64,000 nucleotides of DNA. Source: Platerodrilus igneus. Taxonomy: Eukaryota > Arthropoda > Insecta > Coleoptera > Lycidae. How positions within the stretch are numbered: position 1 is the stretch's first letter; each line of letters begins with the position of its first letter. Shown here in pieces: positions 56,329-64,000 of this stretch. Location of the stretch: contig JARFIW010001480.1 of assembly GCA_036346225.1 (NCBI GenBank), forward strand, positions 13,113,001 through 13,177,000, in the 5' to 3' direction. The notes beneath the pieces are model-generated. The model had not been told where the DNA came from. It searched no databases and saw only the letters and a list, made by a program, of their open reading frames with translations. The translations under genes and the position numbers were made by a program.

Positions 56329-56582
56329 TTGAATTTACAGACTAGGCAGGCGAAAAAGTATAAATCTGCTACAAGTATAGCTGTTTCCACTATTTCCACA
56401 GTGCTTGTGGGTTGTGGAAAGTGCGATTATAACTTTCTTATTTAAACGGTATTAGGTACTGGAATGAAGCTGCCGGATCGCGATCTAGTTGTTTCTATGT
56501 TTCTAGCACATCAGCTTTCATTTGTCACACGTCTAAAAGTCCTAACCGCTGTCGACCGACCAAGGCGCAGCTATCCGATACC

Positions 56583-56887
56583 GTACATTTACATTTCCAA
56601 TGCTCCACCCGAAGGTACTACATTGGCCAGGATGCGAGTTTTTTTTGTTGCCTAGAAATTTAGAATTTTGCAGAACCCATGCCGTTCCAGGCAAGGTAGG
56701 GATCTTTAACGTGCGTGACAACACTCACACACGGAACCTCCATTTAACCTCTCATCCGAACGAGGGCGTAATTTTTGTGCAAAATGCTCACCTGCCATTT
56801 TTTAAGCAATCAGCCGTGTCGGGATTTGAACCCAGGACCTTGGGATCCGTAGTCTTACGCTTACTACTTTGATCCACGGCGACGACT
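56583..56887 (-). mobile_element. tRNA-derived SINE, copy 4 (best bounded)
   Basis: 305 bp between the flanking repeats AGCTATCCGATACC (56569-56582) and AGCTATCAGATACC (56888-56901), a 14-bp target duplication with one mismatch. On the - strand the head has CGTGGATCAAAGTAGTAAG in the A-box position and GGGTTCAAATCCC as the B box. The body is as in the other copies, and the tail hairpin is complete with the TTCG loop. Confidence 0.93.
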
Positions 56888-57235
56888 AGCTATCAGATAC
56901 CTCCTGTATCTTATCAATTGTCGGTCGACTTGCAGTCTCCAGATCTTTTTAGAAGCGACCGTTAGTTATATAAAGACGCACGTTAGTGGTAGAAAGTGAA
57001 GTCGATTTCCATAGTAAGTCGCGTGCACTTCAGCAATAAATATTCAAAATAAAAATACAGTTGTTTCTTGTTAGTTGATATAAATTACTTGTAGTGAAAT
57101 ATAAATTGTAAGAATTAAATGTTGAATAACTATAAGTGTAAATATCAATTACGTTAAATAAATTAAGATCTTATGAAACTGAAGTTACGCAGACGCTACA
57201 GTACTGAGGTAACAGACTATTCCGGCTTATAAAAA

Positions 57236-57600
57236 ATGATGAAGTGTAATAAACTCTCCGGCGCTCTATATAGAAAAAGAAAATCGCCAAAAAACAAGAA
57301 GAAGAATATTTGGAAACTGAAAAATTGGTGTCGTTTACGAATTCCGATACTAGTGCTACCTTTCAAATCAGTGAGAGAGTTGTGGGAACTGTATGTAGGT
57401 CTATTCCATCAGATACTATTTATGATGCCTGCACGGATAGTGCTGACATCGTATACCCTTTGCCTATTTCACAAATTCTCCAAGTGACGATCCAGGTTAA
57501 TGGCGAGAGACACGTTCACATGCAGAAAACAAGTTTTGGTTGAAAATGGCTCTGTTCATGCCCATATTCAAAACATGAGAAGGGCAGAAAATTCTTAGAT
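57236..57600 (+). pseudogene. hAT-type transposase N-terminal relic
   Basis: A frame with KLSGALYRKRKSPKNKKKN and, one frame over, QEEEYLETEKLVSFTNSDTS resembles the basic N-terminus (L-S-G-A-x-x-R-K-x-K pattern) of hAT transposases of the DUF4371/ZMYM-like kind. It is damaged by at least one frameshift. The matching inner segment lies at 62031-62440, on the other side of LINE-2. Confidence 0.4.
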
Positions 57601-57929
57601 CATTTTTTTCGCATATTTAAATAAACTGTGAAACATGCGAAAAGAATTGGTTTTCGTATTCAATATTTAAAAATTTGTATTTTTCTTTTATTACGAGTTA
57701 TTTACTTTAAAACAATACTTTTGTGGAAACTGGCACAAAAGATTGTTATCGCGCCATGAAAAAAGCCGAATGCACAATAATAGTTATAAAACATTTGTAA
57801 ATCTGGCTCTTACTTTAAAGAGCAAAACCACGTTTGATAATCGAGGACAAAAACCTTTTCATTAAAACAAAAACACTGGTATGATGGAACACGGCGAATT
57901 GTGTATGTTATATAATTTCCACTTAGTAA

Positions 57930-58990
57930 ACAAAGAGGTGGGGGTGTTCTTAAAGGGATACATAAAAATTTCTCATCGGTTACGGTAAACGTTAAGACTC
58001 ATCTGGAGATAGTTATGATAGCAATAAACCTTGGCCGAGTTACATGTTTACTATGCATCAACTATTTTCTACCAGGTTCCACCGCTGAGGTGTATAATGA
58101 ATACATTGATATATTATATAATTTGCTTATATCCTTGGATGTCAAAATGATATTAATTGGAGAGTATAACTTACCTCTTGTAAACGAATATAGATTCAAT
58201 TTTGACAGTAACAATAACATTATTTACAGGAATGTTTCTAAACTTCTTAATTTTTATAATCTAACCTCATACATCAATATTGTTACGAGCTACTATTAGG
58301 CAACCCGTCAAGCACACAAGCGCCGTACGCAATGTATATTCTCCAGGAACCGAGAATGTTCAAGCACATACCAGAGAATGAATCATCTATTTAATTCAGG
58401 GTATAAATAAGATCGCTGATAAAGTACAGAGTTAGTCTATATCAGAATGTCGAATATAAATTATATCTATCGTGTAAAGTTAAATAGTTAAGCTTTTAGA
58501 AGTCCAAGAGTAAACGAAAATTTGCATTATGTGAAATTGTATATTGTACCGACAGCTTGTGGAATACATAAATAGACAAAAGTGTAATAAATAAATAGTA
58601 GTGTTTAGTGTTGTTAATAGACCTATGGTTAAGAATTTAGTTTAAGAAGATATTAGTGCTTGTAAATAGCATTAGTGTGACGGTGCTTCATTGTTAATTG
58701 GACTGAAAATATTTATAAATAAGGTAGATACTGTTACTTGGACTTATGAATAGTGAGTAATAAAGACTTTTATTACTACTTGTTTTAAATTAGTGAAACG
58801 CGTTAGTAGTAGCCCGCTACAATATAATGAATATCTCCGGAAGAACTCTTGACTTAGTACTATCCACAGTACACATGTAGATGTTATGTTATCGGATAGT
58901 AGTTTTGTTAAATCGGACCCATACCATCTAGCGCTGGTTATTGGATTAAAAGTAAATAAACACAGTTCTATAAAATTAAAATCAAGTAAT
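57930..58990 (+). pseudogene. LINE-2 endonuclease region
   Basis: From about 57935 a frame reads GGGVLKGIHKNFSSVTV and VNVKTHLEIVMIAINLG, then CINYFLPGSTAEVYNEYID, MILIGEYNLPLVNEYRF (the G-D-F-N box of apurinic-type endonucleases, here GEYN), and LNFYNLTSYINI. After the solo LTR (58281-58821) the frame continues with GRTLDLVLSTVH, and after a stop DSSFVKSDPYHLALVIG, the conserved S/D-H-x-x end of the endonuclease domain (here YHLAL). Confidence 0.82.
58281..58821 (+). mobile_element. solo LTR 1 in LINE-2
   Basis: 541 bp, starts TGTTACGAGCTACTATTAGG, ends AGTAGCCCGCTACA, flanked by the 4-bp duplication ATAT (58277-58280 and 58822-58825). It contains a TATA box (GTATAAATA near 58401) and an AATAAA signal at 58759-58764. 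Removing it joins the LINE-2 reading frame without a shift. A 4-bp duplication fits a Ty3/gypsy integrase. Orientation is taken from the TATA box and the poly(A) signal. Confidence 0.9.
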
Positions 58991-59019
58991 CAACATAATT
59001 TTAAAAGAGCTAATATTTA

Positions 59020-61290
59020 TTGATGTATAACATATTGCAAAATACACATTTTGATTTTCTTAATACTTATACTAATATAAATGATGTAGTAGCTGCTTCC
59101 TATGATGTTTGGTACAATATAATAGAAGTATGTGTCCCATACTACTCTATGAAAAATTTAAATTTTCCTGTTTGGATTGATAAGCAGATAATTGATGATG
59201 TAAAATTAAAGAATTTTCACCATAAATACAAAAACACATCGACGTTTCATAATGAACGGCTTAAGTACCTAAAAGCAAAATCGAAAAGAGATATTGCGGC
59301 TGCTTATAAGAATTACATAAATTGTGCGGAAAATGGGATTGCGTCGGATCCTTCAGTATTCTGATCTTTTATATCTAATAGTAGGAAAAAGAATCGTGAC
59401 ACACTAAACTTCGTGTACGGTAGTGATCAGCTTCATACGTTATAAGTCGATTACAAATGGGTTTCAGGCTATTTTTCATTTTTGTACAGTGAAGAATCTA
59501 ATTACGAGTTGAATTATGACTCCAAGATGGAAACAGCCTATTGAATGAACGTATTTCACATTAGCTTTATTACAGATACAGATATCGAAACTGCTATAAA
59601 ACAAATAAAAGCGAAGAGGTCTGCGGGACCAGACGGGATTCCTCCGTTCATCTTCAAAGGGTGTATGGAATTCCTGGTACGCTCCTTAAATATTTTTTTC
59701 CACTTGGCCTTGAAGTCCAGAGTATTTCCTACTAAGTGGAAACTTGCAAAATTGTCACCAGTACATAAATACAGGGCAGTAAATGATATTGGTAATTATA
59801 GACCCATTTCTATTCTCTCTGCACCAACAAAAATTTTTGAACTTATTTTATATACAAAAATCTTCAGTAATATCCATTTAGCATTAAATACTAATCAGCA
59901 CGGATTTATTCCTAAAAGTTCAATACAAACGAACTTAACTGTTTTTGTTGACTGTGTGAGTGAGGTTCTGGACAAAAGGGGACAGGTTGATGTTATATGC
60001 ACAGACTTTGCTAAAGCATTTGATAGGGTTAGTCATGACGTACTATTAAATAAACTTGTAGCATTTGGTTTTACAAAACATATGCTTGAATTTTTTAAGT
60101 CTTATTTGAAAGATAGAAAATCATACGTCTGTAATAAAAATTATCTATCAAATGAATTTCGCATAATAGCGGAGGTTCCCCAAGAGAGTAACTTAGTGCC
60201 ATTAATATTCTTGATTTTCATTAATGATCTTCCAGATATATTACAAAATTTGTTACGTGCCAAAGATTTGGCACTAAACATTTTTTAGTTTAGTCTTGCT
60301 GTGCGTGAGTTCGCGCCATAAATTCAAAAGACTTGGCGTGTATTTCCGCCACGTCAGAGTGCGTTTGCGCCAGATCGCGCTGACGTGTGTGGCGGGAGAA
60401 GAAGTGGGGAAGTTTTTCCGGGAGACGCTGTAACGTGGCTTTTGCCTTTGAACTTCGAGGAGTGCAGTTGTCGTGTTTGGTATCGTATCTTTATTTTTAT
60501 TATGTAGATTTGCCTTGCTTATTTTTGTTAGTCTTTACCTGATAAACCTGTTCCTAATCGTTCCCGCTACATATAGGAATTTTTATACGACCTTGGAGCA
60601 GTCCACGACCCTACCACGAACGAGTCCAGGGAGCCCCGCTAGGAGTTAACCGAGCAGTCACCATCTTTAAATAACCCGGAAGGGGGTCCTAGCAACCAGG
60701 AAGGAAGCGGGACTTATTCATGTGAGTATTAACTTTTCACGAACTGTTTGCGATTATGATATTTATTGCGTAATTGCGCAATTAAATTTGCTTATTGTGT
60801 GACGTCATTGACATATGCGCGTTAATTTCCACTTATTGGATTAGCGTACCAACTGCTGTTGTGTCGCGTATATCGCGTTCACGGGGAGATAATAAATTGC
60901 CAGTGTTTGTTGTTTGAAGATGATTTAAAGTTATTTATGGAAATAAAGAATATTCACAATTGTCATTTATTGCAGTCAGAACTTAGTAAGGTAAAAGACT
61001 GGTACAAAGATAATAAGTTGCAACTAAACATTAATAAATGTATGAAGAAGAGTTCATTGAGGTTAAATAAAATTCAGTATACTTACAAATTATTAAATGA
61101 CAAATTAGGAGAAGTCGATAATATTAAGGATTTGGAAGTTGTATTTACTAGTAAGTTGGATTTTGAAACGCACATTAAAATGCTGTGTGCATCCTCGTAT
61201 AGAATGTTGGGATTTGTAATCCGCAATACGCGTCAATTTAAAGATATAAAATGCATCAGAGCATTATATGATACACTGGTAAGATGAAAA
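59020..61290 (+). pseudogene. LINE-2 reverse transcriptase
   Basis: The linker (59020-59364) precedes RT proper. RT blocks: KRSAGPDGIPPFIFK, NYRPISILSAPTKIFELIL, NQHGFIPKSSIQTNL, TDFAKAFDRVSHDVLLNKL (first catalytic aspartate kept) and QESNLVPLIFLIFINDLP (the glycine of P-Q-G-S is glutamate). After the second solo LTR the catalytic box reads CLLFEDDLKLF (FADD to FEDD), followed by ELSKVKDWYKDNKLQLNINK and a thumb region to 61287. Stops at 59362 and near 59540 interrupt. Confidence 0.88.
60251..60894 (+). mobile_element. solo LTR 2 in LINE-2
   Basis: 644 bp from TGTTACGTGCCAAAGATTTG to a GGGGAGATAATA end, flanked by AATT (60247-60250 and 60895-60898). Its first bases hold a perfect inverted repeat, GTGCCAAA-GA-TTTGGCAC. 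Removing it restores the LINE-2 RT frame exactly up to the FEDD box. It ends TA rather than CA, and I saw no clear TATA box or poly(A) signal, so its orientation is not certain. Confidence 0.8.
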
Positions 61291-61750
61291 TTAGAGTTTG
61301 CAATTACAGTTTGGGATCCTGGCACACGTAAGTATTCGCAAATGATAGAGACTGTACAAAATAAGTTTATCTCGTATATCTACTACAAAAAAGTATGGGA
61401 AGTTTATTGGCTTCTAATCATATGTTGAAGCTAGGTTATTGTTAAATATTATGAAATTAGAACGTCTTAGGATATCGATAGCACTCACGTTTTTGTTCAA
61501 AATAATTAATAACTATATTGACTGTCGAGTTGCAGTATGTAAAATTGGTTTTTATGCTCCGCTCCACTTTGTTGGGAGAAGAGATCTTTTTTATATTCCA
61601 TATTATCGTACTCAACTAAGGCAGAACTCACCGTTTATAAAAATGTTGTCGATTTATAATAACATTTCTAAACAAGCCAATATAACATTGTTTGGAAATA
61701 CCTTACAGAGCTTTAAAGAAGCCTGTGTAAAATTATTACATAAAATGTAA
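61291..61750 (+). pseudogene. LINE-2 C-terminal region
   Basis: LEFAITVWDPGTRKYSQMIE and TVQNKFISYIYYK continue from RT, then after stops the frame 61439-61750 has LERLRISIALTFLFKIINN, RRDLFYIPYYRTQL, QNSPFIKMLSIYNN and a TAA. This is the usual end of the Jockey/CR1-group second reading frame. Confidence 0.8.
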
Positions 61751-62030
61751 TACCCGCATATTTACACATAAACAACACACCCTCATCCATCCTCACACCA
61801 ACATATACACCCACACACAACATAGAATTATAACATAAAATCAATCTACTGTCTAGTTATGTCAAACATGTTCATTTAAAATTTGTGATGCATTCTCATC
61901 AATATGATGAGGAAGGAAATATCTTAAGTTAACATTTTTCTTTTTTTTGTTAGTTTATTCTTAGTGGAAATATGTAATTAGGTTTAAACCTGTATATTTT
62001 CAACATACAATAAATAAATAAATAAATAAT
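61751..62030 (+). other. LINE-2 3' untranslated region with AATA tail
   Basis: After a CA-rich patch (about 61764-61820) the end consists of five to six AATA units at about 62008-62028. Such short simple repeats terminate many Jockey/CR1-type LINEs. The next bases belong to a hAT transposase. Confidence 0.75.
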
Positions 62031-62440
62031 TTAGCTTTTCGTGGAGGATCAAATCAGTTGTTTGAACAAAACAACGGAAATTTTTTAAAAATAATAGAAA
62101 TTATATCAAATTTTGATGCAACGTTATATGACACATTTGTAGGATTCGAACATCTAAAGAAAGAAACAAATACATGTCTACATATTTAGGTGATAAGACT
62201 CAAATTGTGATTATAGCTTTGCTAGCAAATGAAACTAAAAAGGATATACTATAGTTACTAGCAGGTGCTAAATAATACTGCACACCAGGAACAATGTCGT
62301 ATGATTGAAATGTAACTGATTTCTTAGAGACGGATATAGAAACCTCAAGTCGACGAAATCTAACACAAGAAAAATATAAAGCATTTTGTTCAGTTATAAA
62401 GTACTCATTAATTGCCCAAATGAACACTGTACTGCAACGT
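62031..62440 (+). pseudogene. hAT-type (DUF4371-like) transposase relic
   Basis: The frame directly after the LINE-2 tail reads LAFRGGSNQLFEQNNGNFLK and IIEIISNFDATLYDTFV, a segment I know from hAT-related transposases with the DUF4371 domain. One frame over, LGDKTQIVIIALLANETKKD continues the same domain. A stop-rich stretch follows. The N-terminal counterpart may be at 57236. Confidence 0.65.
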
Positions 62441-63264
62441 CTCGCCTTGTATCTGTAACAAACTTTTAAAGCATAACCTCAGACTCAGTATGAGCCTATT
62501 ATATATGTAATACCCTAATGTTTTAATTCATATTAGTGAAGATTACTTTTGTAAAAATAATAACCTGATAAATTGTAAATATTTCTATTAACTTAATTTC
62601 TTTTTTTGTCAGAACATGAACAAAGGTACCTACATTTTTTTATATAAAAATATTAATAAGAACATTCTCTTATTTAAATATAATATAACGTTTACATTAG
62701 TTATGACCACTGCTGTAATAGATCTATTATGGATATGTTACATAAAAGTGCCAGGAAGTATCAACGAACTTCGTTCGTTTATGAAATCGATTTGTCGTCC
62801 GTCTGTCTGTCCGTCCGAAGCCTTTCTAATGGTCGGACATCAATGTGTGATACATCAATCGATTCAGCTCGGTGTCCTGAGCTTAAGTTTTGATGTCAGT
62901 TGAAATCGGGCCACGGGGACGCCGTGCCCCCGCGATATTCCGTCGGGAAAATTAAAATTTCAAATAGGTCCAAAATTAATGTGCGATACATATTTGGACT
63001 CCCCTAACATAGCTGAGTCGAAATATGGTACCCCCCAAAAAATCTGACCACGGATACCCGACCCCCCCCCCCGGGGAATTAATTTTTATTTTATCTGAAT
63101 ACTTATAATTATTACAACATAATAATTTTAATTTCTTTAAATTGTTTTAAAGTAAGTCTACATTTGGAAGTTCGTTGCGACAATGCCTTGCATTTTCAAC
63201 TTGTTTTTAGATAAGCACTGTAGCTACATATACATATATAAGATAACCAATTTTTAAAGGTGTT
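62441..63264. other. gene-free stretch with simple sequence
   Basis: Contains a self-complementary AACGAACTTCGTTCGTT (about 62763), a cgtccgtctgtctgtccgtc patch, and a C run near 63062-63075. The + strand frame across 62616-62903 is not like any protein family I know. Confidence 0.5.
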
Positions 63265-63860
63265 CACCAAAATATTACTGTTAGATTTTATGACAGAACA
63301 TCATAAACTTTATGAAAAATATTGTTGCACTTTGATGCAGTTGCATAAAAAATTGCTAAATATATTAATGTTAAATCTTTTGACACTACATATTTAACTA
63401 AATAAAAAAATATAAGCTCATCATGAGAAAAAGAAATATCACTGCTAGATCTAATGGTAGTACGTATCAATTTTTATAAAAAATATATTCGTATTTTTAA
63501 TACAATCACAATGAAATTCATGTAAAATATTACCATTAGATTTTTTTGACAGTACATAATACACTTCATGAAAATTATTACTGCATCTTAATGCAATTGT
63601 ATAGAAAAGGTATGAACAATATTACTGTTCTGTTTTATGACAGTACATATTTAACTGTAAAAAATATATAGACCTGTATTTTAATACAGCGATATAATGA
63701 AAATAAAAAATCTCACTGTTATGTCTTATGACAGCGGGTCTTATACCTTATACAAATAATGTAGCCATATTTTCAATAGAAGCGCATAATAAAAATTATG
63801 TGAAATATTACTGTTAGATTTTTATGATAGTACATAATAAACTTTACATAAATTATATTC
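63265..63860. repeat. degenerate tandem array, ~90-bp units
   Basis: The block attactgttagattttatga, or close variants, followed by cagtacat, recurs near 63276, 63364, 63438, 63520, 63621, 63709 and 63807. CTGT...ACAG within each block can form a small hairpin. Units are much diverged. Confidence 0.7.
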
Positions 63861-64000
63861 AATAATTTCTACACACTTTAGTGCCAACACTGACTTCGAT
63901 TATTTACTATATAATGGACATTTGTACTTTAGGCAAGTTAAAAATGCCCAGGAACATCAAACTAGGTAATTAATTCATAATTCAAAAGTTTGCACGACTA

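Larger units (their letters stand above)
57900..62030 (+). mobile_element. Jockey/CR1-like LINE (LINE-2), 5'-truncated, split by two solo LTRs
   Basis: Endonuclease remnants, RT and C-terminal segments follow each other on the + strand, ending in an (AATA)n tail at about 62008-62030. Two LTRs are inserted (58281-58821 and 60251-60894). No RNase H domain is present, unlike LINE-1, which fits the Jockey/CR1 group. The coding region has numerous stops, so the copy is old. The 5' limit is approximate. Confidence 0.88.

Noticed and set aside
62616..62903. 95-codon coding frame
   Set aside because: The middle translates a (CCGT/CTGT) simple repeat and the rest shows no protein similarity.

Overview
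This is a eukaryotic, AT-rich window that looks like an arthropod (most likely insect) genome. The evidence is the set of element families: Ty3/gypsy and BEL/Pao LTR elements, an R1/I-like LINE with an RNase H domain, a Jockey/CR1-like LINE, a tRNA-derived SINE family, hAT transposase remnants and long-inverted-repeat DNA elements. I recognised no intact host gene. Almost everything that can be read is mobile DNA in various stages of decay, much of it nested. The order cannot be fixed from this sequence.

Layout. 1-2.3 kb: AT-rich flank with satellite-like repeats. 2.3-7.1 kb: a decayed, internally deleted Ty3/gypsy element (+). 7.3-7.6 kb: the satellite repeat again. 7.6-17.9 kb: a BEL/Pao element (+, 'BEL-1') with both LTRs and recognisable Gag, protease, RT, RNase H and integrase; it is interrupted by two SINEs and by a compact 3.46-kb LTR element (13159-16614, - strand) with near-identical LTRs, a perfect primer-binding site, polypurine tract and 4-bp target duplication. 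17.9-19.5 kb: a badly decayed LTR-element relic. 19.5-23.2 kb: gene-free, with a 130-bp tandem repeat. 23.2-28.3 kb: another gypsy element (+), whose gag is split by a 5'-truncated LINE (23831-26684) flanked by a 15-bp target duplication, and which also carries a SINE. 28.3-31.6 kb: nothing recognised.

31.6-48.3 kb: a second BEL/Pao element (-, 'BEL-2') with 320-bp LTRs and a 5-bp duplication AAAAC. Its reverse transcriptase is split by a ~12.7-kb insertion (about 32.74-45.41 kb). The insertion has long, diverged inverted arms carrying tandem repeats and a zinc-finger module that I associate with Maverick/Polinton polymerase genes; between the arms lie two unrecognised, broken genes on the - strand. 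This is the best candidate for something undescribed. 49585-54507: a 4.9-kb foldback-type element with ~0.8-1 kb inverted arms, a self-complementary terminal minisatellite and an 8-bp target duplication. 55.8-56.3 kb: a short coding relic with hairpins. 56.6-56.9 kb: the best-bounded SINE copy. 57.2-62.5 kb: a hAT relic apparently split by a Jockey/CR1-like LINE, which itself is split by two solo LTRs whose removal restores the LINE reading frame. 63.2-63.9 kb: a ~90-bp tandem array.

How the parts relate. The SINE 3' tail is a ~30-nt hairpin that also occurs near the 3' end of the LINE at 23.8-26.7 kb, which suggests that this LINE family mobilises the SINE. Several of the smaller elements (the 3.46-kb LTR element, the foldback element, the SINEs) show no full enzyme set and would have needed enzymes supplied from elsewhere. 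All calls come from reading the sequence; no database search was possible.
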